The notes beneath the pieces were generated by a model. It did no database searches, had not been told where the DNA came from, and saw nothing but the letters and a program-made list of their open reading frames with translations. Of a DNA stretch of 64,000 nt, positions 1 to 6,962 are shown in pieces. The stretch is from Fontibacillus panacisegetis (lineage in GTDB: Bacteria; Bacillota; Bacilli; Paenibacillales; Paenibacillaceae). Each line of letters starts with the position of its first letter. Position 1 is the first letter of the stretch. The position numbers were made by a program, and so were the translations under genes. The stretch lies in NCBI RefSeq assembly GCF_900102215.1, contig NZ_FNBG01000009.1, positions 1 through 64,000 on the forward strand, read 5' to 3'.

Positions 1-185
1 AATGGCTTCGATCATCTCATCAATGACACGTGCCACATGATGATCGGGAATGAACATTTCCAAATCCAAAATCATATGGATCTGCTTGTTGTCGTAGGCT
101 TGGAAACCGCCTTTTCTTCCAAATTCCCTAGAGGAAGTGTCGTTTGCATGGTATACTGTTCTGTAGTGGTCGTTAGATTACGCAT
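1..185 (-). pseudogene. Transposase N-terminus with an apparent frameshift
   Basis: An ATG at 185 follows AAAGGACGG at a good distance and opens a frame reading MRNLTTTTEQYTMQTTLPLG. Near 112-115 the continuation expected of a transposase moves to another frame: the first frame soon stops, while the -1 frame reads on with GGFQAYDNKQIHMILDLEMF to the window edge. The run there is GAAGAAAAGG, so a single lost A would explain it. I do not see a classical seven-base slippery sequence, so a mutation is likelier than programmed frameshifting. The gene is cut by the window edge and probably inactive. Confidence 0.55.
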
Positions 186-324
186 AAAAACCGTCCTTTT
201 GTAAAGTGTGGGTGTGGTAACTTTCATTTTACAGGAAAAGACGGTTTTTTTGTGCCTATTTTTAACTTTCAACAAAAACGGGGCTTCCAGTAGTCAGTTT
301 TCACTGACTTTCTGGACAGCCCCA
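1..324 (-). mobile_element. End of an IS1182-like insertion sequence, cut by the left edge
   Basis: The minus strand reads inward from about 324 into the start of a transposase. The outer end has an imperfect inverted repeat, 280-297 (GGGGCTTCCAGTAGTCAG) against 304-323 (CTGACTTTCTGGACAGCCCC), which I take as the terminal region. A second inverted repeat, about 187-205 against 229-249, lies just upstream of the transposase start and includes its Shine-Dalgarno sequence. The IS1182 assignment comes from the transposase N-terminus and the GGGGCTGTC-type end, so it is tentative. The other end lies outside the window, so full length and target duplication cannot be given. Confidence 0.6.
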
Positions 325-356
325 CATTTTATTTTGCCTATTCATTTTTCTATAAC

Positions 357-788
357 TTAGATAATTGATCTAAATACCATAAAGAAAGAAATCAGTAACA
401 CACAAATGCTTAGAAGAGTACTGAATGTGCGTAGCTTGCCAAACACTTCGCCGATCCCTTTGTTGCTGCGAATATTTTCTAGCGCTTGACGAAGAGGTTT
501 ACCCATAATGCCGCTAAAAGCTCCAATGGCAAGGAACAATACTACGATGACTGTCATCCATATAGCCGTGTATTCACCTTTAGTCATCAAATATCCACCT
601 GTTAACAATTGAATGACCAAACCGATTTGAGCGTAGGTATTGTAAGTTTTTACGGCCGAAACGGTTCCTTCTTGAGCTGCCGGGGACAATTTAGCTACTT
701 TTCCAAAAACTAATGGCAAAAACAAGTAAAATCCGAGGGCTAACGAACCCACAATATGTAGAAACATCATAACTCCAAACATAAACAT
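357..788 (-). CDS. Small integral membrane protein of unknown function
   Basis: About 143 residues with four hydrophobic segments: residues 5-28 (MMFLHIVGSLALGFYLFLPL), about 52-66, about 76-94 (IWMTVIVVLFLAIGAFSG) and the C-terminus (LLSICVLLISFFMVF). I do not recognise a family with a known function. The open frame runs upstream to 830, but AAAGGCGG lies about 12 bases before the ATG at 788, which I chose; TTG codons at 797-800 touch the Shine-Dalgarno sequence. It lies between the mdh terminator and an insertion sequence and seems to be a single-gene unit. In B. subtilis phoP follows mdh; here this gene and the insertion sequence take that place. Confidence 0.6.
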   Translation of the reverse strand: MFMFGVMMFLHIVGSLALGFYLFLPLVFGKVAKLSPAAQEGTVSAVKTYNTYAQIGLVIQLLTGGYLMTKGEYTAIWMTVIVVLFLAIGAFSGIMGKPLRQALENIRSNKGIGEVFGKLRTFSTLLSICVLLISFFMVFRSII

Positions 789-866
789 CTGACTCAACAA
801 CCGCCTTTCATTGTCAATTAAATTTATCACAATCTATTATACCTATTCCTAGAAACAAAAGAAAGA

Positions 867-892
867 AAACCTTCCCAATTCGGGAAGGTTTC
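867..892 (-). terminator. Rho-independent terminator after mdh
   Basis: Stem ACCTTCCC / GGGAAGGT around an AATT centre. On the minus strand it is followed by TTTTCTTTCTTTTG, so it ends the citZ-icd-mdh transcript. Confidence 0.85.
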
Positions 893-937
893 TTGATTAA
901 TATTTAATAAATTTTCATAAAAGAGACTAATTATCAG

Positions 938-1882
938 CTATCTCCCTTGTACAATAGAGATCACACTACGAACAGAATCAGCCGATTTATCAAGCGCAGC
1001 TTTTTCTTCTGCTGTCAACTCAAGTTCGAACACTCTTTCGATCCCATCGCCGCCCAGAATGGCAGGCACTCCCAGGAAAAGACCACCATAGCCATATTCG
1101 CCTTCGAGAAGCGCAATTACAGGAATAATCCGTTTCTTGTCCTTCAAGATCGCTTCTGTCATCTGTACGAGCGAAGCCGCAGGAGCATAATAGGCGCTTC
1201 CGTTACCGAGCAGATTTACGATTTCGCCGCCGCCAACACGTGTGCGCTGTACGATCTCGTCAATCCGTTCCTTGGAAATCAGAGTGTCGATAGGAATACC
1301 CCCGACGCTGGAGTAACGAACGAGTGGAACCATGTCATCACCATGCCCGCCGAGAACAAAGCCGCGTACGTCTTCGATGGATACATTCAGCTCCTGAGCA
1401 ATGAAAGTGCAATAGCGAGCTGTATCCAGAACACCAGATTGACCAATTACGCGGTTTTTCGGAAAACCAAGAGCTTGATATGCCGCATAAGTCATCGCAT
1501 CAACCGGATTGCTCAAAATGATAACCGTTGAGTCAGGGCAATACTTCTTTACGTTCTCGCACACAGCAGAAACAATGCCTGCGTTCGTATTAACAAGGTC
1601 ATCACGACTCATGCCTGGTTTACGGGCAATCCCTGCCGTAATAATGACGATGTCGGAATCCGCAGCATCCTCATAAGAAGATGTACCTACGATATTGCTG
1701 TCAAATCCTTGAACCGGACTAGCTTCCAGCATGTCGAGCGCTTTACCCTTTGTTGGATTTTCCAGCGCTGGAATATCAAGCAGTACAACGTCTCCAAGTT
1801 CTTTTTGTGCCAGCATAAGTGCAGTTGTAGCTCCTGTAAAACCAGCACCTACAACGGTAATTTTTTTACGCTTAATAGCCAC
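938..1882 (-). CDS. mdh: Malate dehydrogenase (NAD, LDH-like)
   Basis: 314 residues, the usual length for the LDH-like malate dehydrogenases of Bacillales. It interconverts malate and oxaloacetate in the TCA cycle. Visible are the NAD-binding loop [10 protein letters not shown] at residues 12-21, the dicarboxylate-binding arginines in the mobile loop ([12 protein letters not shown], about residue 85-96), NPVDAMTY and the catalytic histidine in [10 protein letters not shown] (about 178-187). The start is GTG at 1882, ten bases after AGGAGG. It is last in citZ-icd-mdh, 14 bases after icd, and a strong terminator follows. Confidence 0.95.
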   Translation of the reverse strand: MAIKRKKITVVGAGFTGATTALMLAQKELGDVVLLDIPALENPTKGKALDMLEASPVQGFDSNIVGTSSYEDAADSDIVIITAGIARKPGMSRDDLVNTNAGIVSAVCENVKKYCPDSTVIILSNPVDAMTYAAYQALGFPKNRVIGQSGVLDTARYCTFIAQELNVSIEDVRGFVLGGHGDDMVPLVRYSSVGGIPIDTLISKERIDEIVQRTRVGGGEIVNLLGNGSAYYAPAASLVQMTEAILKDKKRIIPVIALLEGEYGYGGLFLGVPAILGGDGIERVFELELTAEEKAALDKSADSVRSVISIVQGR

Positions 1883-1896
1883 TCAGGTCAAGCCTC

Positions 1897-3192
1897 CTAC
1901 ATATTATTGATGACTTGATTAGCAAACTCAGAGCATTTCACCTCAGTTGCACCATCCATCAATCGAGCAAAGTCATAAGTCACTGTTTTGTTGTTGATCG
2001 AAGCTTCCAGACCTTTATAGATCAAATCAGCCGCTTCCTGCCATCCGAGATGCTCAAGCAGCATAACGCCGGACAAAATAACAGAACCCGGATTTACAAC
2101 GTCAAGATCAGCATATTTAGGTGCTGTGCCGTGTGTCGCTTCAAAAATAGCATGACCAGTAACATAATTAATGTTAGCTCCTGGAGCAATACCGATGCCG
2201 CCAACTTGTGCAGCAAGTGCATCAGACAAATAGTCACCATTCAAGTTAAGTGTAGCAATTACGTCAAAATCAGTTGGACGAGTCAATACCTGTTGCAGAG
2301 CGATATCGGCAATAGCATCTTTAATGATGATTTTGCCAGCATCCTGAGCTTCTTTTTGTGCCTGATTCGCTGCATCTGTACCTGACTCTTCTTTAATACG
2401 GTCATACTGTGCCCAAGTGAACACTTTATCGCCAAATTCAGCTTCTGCTACTTCATAACCCCAGTTCTTGAATGCACCTTCAGTAAATTTCATAATGTTA
2501 CCTTTATGAACCAAAGTTACACTTTTACGTTCATGCTTGATTGCATATTCAACCGCTGCACGAACGAGACGTTTGGAGCCTTCTTCAGATACCGGCTTAA
2601 TTCCGATCCCGGATGTCTCTGGGAAACGAATCTTTGTCACGCCCATTTCATTTTGTAAGAATGCGAGTACTTTTTTCACTTCCTCAGTGCCTTCCTTGTA
2701 CTCAATTCCCGCATAAATGTCCTCTGTGTTCTCACGGAAAATAACCATGTCAACAAGCTCAGGACGTTTTACTGGTGAAGGAACTCCGTCAAAATAACGA
2801 ACAGGACGAAGACAAACATATAGATCAAGCTCTTGACGTAGCGCAACGTTCAGGGAACGGATACCGCCGCCAATCGGAGTCGTCAATGGTCCTTTGATTG
2901 CCACAATATACTCACGGATCGCAGTCAGCGTATCAGCTGGCAGCCACTCTCCGTATGCATTGTAAGCTTTTTCACCTGCAAACACTTCGTACCAAGCGAT
3001 CTTCTTCTCGCCGCCGTAAGCTTTGTCTACAGCTGCATCCAATACACGTTTGGATGCTTTCCAAATATCACGGCCTGTACCGTCTCCTTCAATAAAAGGA
3101 ATGATCGGATTGTTTGGCACCTGCAGTTTACCATTGTCAATGACGATTTTTTCACCTTCAGTTGGAAGGTTGAACTTTTCCAATTGCAGCAT
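1897..3192 (-). CDS. icd: Isocitrate dehydrogenase (NADP)
   Basis: 431 residues, a full-length bacterial isocitrate dehydrogenase of the CitC/Icd type. It oxidatively decarboxylates isocitrate to 2-oxoglutarate, making NADPH. The N-terminal [10 protein letters not shown] and the substrate loop around residues 104-120 ([20 protein letters not shown]) hold the serine, asparagine and arginines of the isocitrate site. [27 protein letters not shown] for the metal aspartates, and [10 protein letters not shown] for the cofactor pocket are all present. The ATG at 3192 follows GAGGAGG. It is the middle gene of the TCA operon, 74 bases after citZ. Confidence 0.96.
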   Translation of the reverse strand: MLQLEKFNLPTEGEKIVIDNGKLQVPNNPIIPFIEGDGTGRDIWKASKRVLDAAVDKAYGGEKKIAWYEVFAGEKAYNAYGEWLPADTLTAIREYIVAIKGPLTTPIGGGIRSLNVALRQELDLYVCLRPVRYFDGVPSPVKRPELVDMVIFRENTEDIYAGIEYKEGTEEVKKVLAFLQNEMGVTKIRFPETSGIGIKPVSEEGSKRLVRAAVEYAIKHERKSVTLVHKGNIMKFTEGAFKNWGYEVAEAEFGDKVFTWAQYDRIKEESGTDAANQAQKEAQDAGKIIIKDAIADIALQQVLTRPTDFDVIATLNLNGDYLSDALAAQVGGIGIAPGANINYVTGHAIFEATHGTAPKYADLDVVNPGSVILSGVMLLEHLGWQEAADLIYKGLEASINNKTVTYDFARLMDGATEVKCSEFANQVINNM

Positions 3193-3266
3193 GTTTATGT
3201 TTTCCTCCTCGTAACAATTAGTTTATTCATCAATACATAGTCATCATTTTACCATAAATAATCGGA

Positions 3267-4379
3267 CTATCTTAAATCAATAGGAATATATTGTTGATTG
3301 TTAGGGCCTGTATATTCAGCACGAGGGCGAATAATACGGTTATCCTCAAGCTGCTCCAGAATGTGGGCAGTCCAACCGGACAATCTGCTAATTGCAAAAA
3401 TAGGCGTAAACAAATCGCTAGGAATACCTAACAGCGTGTAGACAGACGCAGAATAGAAGTCCACATTGGGTCTCAATCCTTTTTGACTTGATACAAGACC
3501 ATCTACCTTAATGGAAATATCATAGAGGGTCGTATCGCCGTTTAACAGGCTTAATTGACGAGACATCTTTTGCAAATGCTTCGCACGAGGATCGCCATTT
3601 TTGTATACACGATGACCAAAGCCCATAATCTTCTCTTTATTAGTTAGCTTACGTTGGATGTACGGTTCCGCTTGGTCAAGTGTGCCAATTTCATTCAGCA
3701 TCTTCATAACTGCTTCGTTAGCTCCGCCATGAAGAGGGCCCTTAAGCGTACCAATAGCGGAAGTAACGCCAGAATAAATATCAGACAGGGTTGCAATAGT
3801 AACACGCGCAGAGAACGTAGAAGCATTCAGCTCGTGATCTGCATGCAGCACAAGCGCCTGATCCAAAGCCCGAACAGCTACCGGATCAGGTTCTTCACCT
3901 GAAAGCATGTAGAGGAAATTATGGGACAAGGTTACGTTCGCAAGCGGTGCGATCGGCTCCTTGCCTTCACGAATACGAGCAAAAGCAGCAATAAGTGTTG
4001 GAAGCTGCGCTTGAAGCTTGATAGCCTTCTCTTGATTGCATTCCCAAGAATTATCATCAGCCTGCTCATCGTACAAAGCAAGAGCGGATACAGCCGTACG
4101 CAGGACAGCCATCGTATTCGCATCCTTAGGGTACACCTTCAACTGTTCAAGCAATTGCTCAGGCACCGGCGCGTAATCACTCAATTTTTTCCCCAACGTC
4201 TGAAGCTCTGATTTCGTAGGTAACTTACCATACCAAAGCAAATAGGCGGTCTCTTCATAACAAGCATGCTCGGCAAGGTCATCGATATTAATTCCACGAT
4301 AAGCAAGTACGCCGTCATAAATGGAACTGATGGAGGAAGTTGCTGCCACGATACCTTCCAGTCCTTTGATAGCCGTCAT
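3267..4379 (-). CDS. citZ: Citrate synthase
   Basis: 370 residues, a short type I citrate synthase that condenses oxaloacetate and acetyl-CoA. Catalytic residues are visible in GPLHGGANEAV (His), MGFGHRVYKNGDPRA (His and Arg) and NVDFYSASVY (Asp). The frame is open to 4421, but AAAGGAGAGATGTACT places the start at ATG 4379, giving MTAIKGLEGIVAA, the normal N-terminus. First gene of citZ-icd-mdh. The upstream region has a TATAAT box and an overlapping cre-like site, so catabolite repression of the operon is likely. Confidence 0.96.
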   Translation of the reverse strand: MTAIKGLEGIVAATSSISSIYDGVLAYRGINIDDLAEHACYEETAYLLWYGKLPTKSELQTLGKKLSDYAPVPEQLLEQLKVYPKDANTMAVLRTAVSALALYDEQADDNSWECNQEKAIKLQAQLPTLIAAFARIREGKEPIAPLANVTLSHNFLYMLSGEEPDPVAVRALDQALVLHADHELNASTFSARVTIATLSDIYSGVTSAIGTLKGPLHGGANEAVMKMLNEIGTLDQAEPYIQRKLTNKEKIMGFGHRVYKNGDPRAKHLQKMSRQLSLLNGDTTLYDISIKVDGLVSSQKGLRPNVDFYSASVYTLLGIPSDLFTPIFAISRLSGWTAHILEQLEDNRIIRPRAEYTGPNNQQYIPIDLR

Positions 4380-4585
4380 AGTACATCTCTCCTTTGTAAA
4401 CGATGTGAAGAAATCAATCAAACAACCATAGAAAACATTTTCATTTTAAGAGTTTTAAATTTGTGAAACATAACATAACTAGCCGAATAATTAGAAGTCA
4501 GTTTGTAATAAGTACTCTAATAATCATACTGGATTTTCCGAAGCATGGGAACAATTTGAGCCCTTCCAGTGATATCAAAATGTTT

Positions 4586-4626
4586 TATCAGCATTATAAA
4601 GAATTTTTGTAAACGTTTTCGATTAT
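4586..4626 (-). promoter_or_regulatory. citZ promoter with overlapping cre-like site
   Basis: On the minus strand a perfect TATAAT lies at 4598-4593. A weak -35 (TCGAAA, four of six) lies 18 bases upstream. Plus-strand 4607-4621 reads TTGTAAACGTTTTCG, matching the CcpA consensus WTGNAANCGNWNNCW at all but the last position. The site fills the -35/-10 spacer, where CcpA would block RNA polymerase. CcpA control of citZ is known in B. subtilis; here it is inferred. The leader to the citZ ATG would be about 200 bases. Confidence 0.65.
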
Positions 4627-4728
4627 CAATGACAAATGTCACCGTATTGCATCAATTTTGTATCAGGAATACAAATTATCGATTTGTAATAAGCTTTGAA
4701 GAGAGTTGTCCTGTAGAGGAGAATGCGT

Positions 4729-5847
4729 ATGGATCACGTATTTACGAAACGACTGTTGCGCGGGACCTGGATTTGTATAGTTCTGCTGCTGACCGGCTCA
4801 GGAATATATTGGTTATTCCCACTACTCTATCCTTTTCTAATCGCCTGGCTAATTGCTTACGCTATGAATCCGTTTGTTAGTTGGCTGCAATCCTCGTTGA
4901 AATCCCCTCGCTGGTTAGCTGTCATACTTGCACTTGCCGTATATTTTGTAGGAGCGGCGATTATACTATCTGCTGCCATTACCCGACTAGTTAAAGAATT
5001 GCTCCATTTAGCAGAATCTATCGATCTACACATCACCCAGTGGAGAGATTTATTTATTGAATGGAGCCAGAGCGAAGGGATTCAGAATCTGATCAATGAA
5101 ATCAATCGCTTTATTGCGGACAATCCGAGCTACAGCCATACGTTAAACGAAAACATTGACAACACAGCAAGTACAATAACGATTGCAATCTCCCGCCTTA
5201 TGAACGATACTCTATCTGCCATTGTCAATGTACTCACTTCACTTCCCAATATAGGAGTCATCTTAGTCGTGATTCTGCTATCCGTTTTTTTTATAAGCAA
5301 AAATTGGGATAAAGATATACGCTTCATTGCCCGGGTAATTCCCGCACCATTTCGTTCAATTACAGTGCAAATTTGGTATGATCTCCAAAAAGCGCTATCA
5401 GGCTATCTTCGTTCACAGTTTATTATGATCTCGATTACCGCACTCATTGTGTTGATCGGCCTGCTCATTTTAAAGGTAGATTCACCCTTAACTTATGCCA
5501 TTTTAATTGGCTTCGTGGACCTTTTGCCTTATTTAGGAGTAGGGACGATCATGGCCCCTTGGCTGCTCTACGCTTTTTTCACCGGCAACGTCGCCCTTGG
5601 GATCGGCCTGTCGATACTGTATGGCATCATTGTAGTCGCAAGACAATTGATCGAGCCTAAGGTGCTATCCAGCAGCGTTGGTCTCGAGCCTCTACCCACC
5701 CTCATTTCTACGTTTGTTGGTCTCAAGCTGTTTGGGGTACTCGGATTAATCATCGGTCCTGTATCACTAGTGATTGCTGCCGCAATTATACGCGCAGGCG
5801 TGCTTGAAAACTTAAGAAATTACATAATGAATGGGAGATTAAGGTGA
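4729..5847 (+). CDS. ytvI: Sporulation integral membrane protein YtvI (AI-2E transporter-like family)
   Basis: 372 residues of the UPF0118/AI-2E family with the usual hydrophobic plan: paired N-terminal segments (GTWICIVLLLTGSGIYWLFP and YPFLIAWLIAYAMNP), a third near residue 65-85, an amphipathic middle, and several helices after residue 165, including LPYLGVGTIMAPW and GLKLFGVLGLIIGPV, typical of the family. The ATG at 4729 is seven bases from GAGGAG; the ATG six bases earlier almost touches it. ytvI also lies beside citZ in B. subtilis, where it belongs to the sporulation-controlled set; the transported substrate, if any, is unknown. It is divergent from citZ. Confidence 0.85.
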   Translation: MDHVFTKRLLRGTWICIVLLLTGSGIYWLFPLLYPFLIAWLIAYAMNPFVSWLQSSLKSPRWLAVILALAVYFVGAAIILSAAITRLVKELLHLAESIDLHITQWRDLFIEWSQSEGIQNLINEINRFIADNPSYSHTLNENIDNTASTITIAISRLMNDTLSAIVNVLTSLPNIGVILVVILLSVFFISKNWDKDIRFIARVIPAPFRSITVQIWYDLQKALSGYLRSQFIMISITALIVLIGLLILKVDSPLTYAILIGFVDLLPYLGVGTIMAPWLLYAFFTGNVALGIGLSILYGIIVVARQLIEPKVLSSSVGLEPLPTLISTFVGLKLFGVLGLIIGPVSLVIAAAIIRAGVLENLRNYIMNGRLR

Positions 5848-5875
5848 AATCAAAAACGTCTATCAATAAACAAAA

Positions 5876-5922
5876 AAAGTGGAGATGCTTGAGAAAAAGA
5901 ATTCTCTTGCACTCCACTTTAT
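5876..5922. terminator. Bidirectional terminator between convergent genes
   Basis: AAAGTGGAG at 5877-5885 pairs with CTCCACTTT at 5912-5920, and an inner TTGAGAA/TTCTC arm extends the stem. A- and T-rich flanks on both sides suit termination of ytvI and of the convergent FlxA-like gene. Confidence 0.75.
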
Positions 5923-5941
5923 TCTATAACATAACAACTAA

Positions 5942-6271
5942 TTAAATCGAAATATCGATACTTCCCTCTTTTTGAGCAACGTTAATCCCCAGCTTTCTGG
6001 AGTCTGACTCGGGCTCATTGTTATCTTGCATTCTTTTTGCATTTTCTTCGGTGGCAGCTTGATTCTTTTTTTGAATGATTTGATTTTGTACTAGCTGGAT
6101 TTCCTGCTGCAATTGCTGAGTTTTTAATTGCTTCGTTTTCTCATCAGCATCGCTAAACGCAACTTCTCCCAGCTCCTTAAGCAATTTAGCCAGTTGCTTT
6201 TCCAATTTTGCGATTTCGCTTGACGAAACTGAAGGATACGTACCGCTCCCTGATACAGATGAAATCGTCAT
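5942..6271 (-). CDS. FlxA-like coiled-coil protein
   Basis: 109 residues. A serine/glycine-rich N-terminus (about 1-20) is followed by one long predicted coiled coil (about 18-80) full of Lys, Glu and Gln, containing KLEKQLAKLLKELGEVAFSD and a Gln-rich stretch, then a polar tail. This is the layout of the FlxA-like family of small proteins seen near motility and envelope genes; a biochemical role is not known. The ATG follows a strong GGGGGG Shine-Dalgarno sequence. It seems to be a separate unit between ytvI and the methyltransferase. Confidence 0.6.
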   Translation of the reverse strand: MTISSVSGSGTYPSVSSSEIAKLEKQLAKLLKELGEVAFSDADEKTKQLKTQQLQQEIQLVQNQIIQKKNQAATEENAKRMQDNNEPESDSRKLGINVAQKEGSIDISI

Positions 6272-6367
6272 TATTGATCCCCCCTGAATAATATGTACTC
6301 CATCAAGTATACACCATCAAAATAAAAGATGCCTTAATCGTTACTTAATGTTTACTGAATGAGTGCT

Positions 6368-6946
6368 TTATCCAACAATGCTGGCAGAGTATACATAAAT
6401 CCTGGTATGATATATATCTTCACAGACAATCACCTTCTCCGGAACCCAGCCAGGAAGCGCGAAGCAGATGCTAATAATTCGAGTTCCTATTGACAGCTGC
6501 TCCTGAAATATCATACTTAGCGATTGCATGGCACGAGGAAACAAATAGCATACTACTACATCGGCATCTCGATAAGAAAAACGGTATATGTCTCGACGAA
6601 CAAAAGTAACCATTTCTTCAGCAAGCATTACACTCATCAGCTGCGAAAACAAAAGAGGTACCATAGAATTTTCCAGTCCAATGATTTTCGGTTCTATATC
6701 CCGCCTAACCTTTCTTCCCTGTCTAGTTATAGAAAAAGCTAATGTGCCCCACCCAGAGCCTGCTTCAACAATAGTACGAACTCTATTCAGGGAGTTAATC
6801 TCCGCAGCGACAGCACGTCTGACAGCCCGAGACGAAGGCATTGGAGAAATTCCGTTACGCAGACTTCTATAAACAATAGACACCATCGCAACAAATACCA
6901 ATAAAATAATTAAACCAGTCACCAGTCCATAGAGCGCAATCCCCAT
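6368..6946 (-). CDS. Membrane-anchored class I SAM-dependent methyltransferase-like protein
   Basis: About 192 residues. One N-terminal membrane segment (about 3-26, ALYGLVTGLIILLVFVAMVS) is followed by a cytoplasmic methyltransferase-like domain. Motif I is VEAGSGWGTLAFSI, the acidic end of strand 2 is in IIGLENS, and DADVVVCYLFPRAM is in the position of motif IV. The substrate is unknown. The frame is open to 7003, but AGGAG nine bases before ATG 6946 decides the start and removes an overlap with the upstream gene. It lies 16 bases after the GGDEF/EAL gene and is probably cotranscribed with it. Confidence 0.65.
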   Translation of the reverse strand: MGIALYGLVTGLIILLVFVAMVSIVYRSLRNGISPMPSSRAVRRAVAAEINSLNRVRTIVEAGSGWGTLAFSITRQGRKVRRDIEPKIIGLENSMVPLLFSQLMSVMLAEEMVTFVRRDIYRFSYRDADVVVCYLFPRAMQSLSMIFQEQLSIGTRIISICFALPGWVPEKVIVCEDIYHTRIYVYSASIVG

Positions 6947-6962
6947 GTTGTTAATCTCCTGA

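Noticed and set aside
112-115. Programmed -1 frameshift in the transposase
   Set aside because: The site GAAGAAAAGG is not a full slippery heptamer and no stimulatory structure was found, so mutation is the simpler reading.
4440-4600. CcpC-type dyad (ATAA-N7-TTAT) upstream of citZ
   Set aside because: Several ATAA words are present but none with a TTAT at the right spacing.
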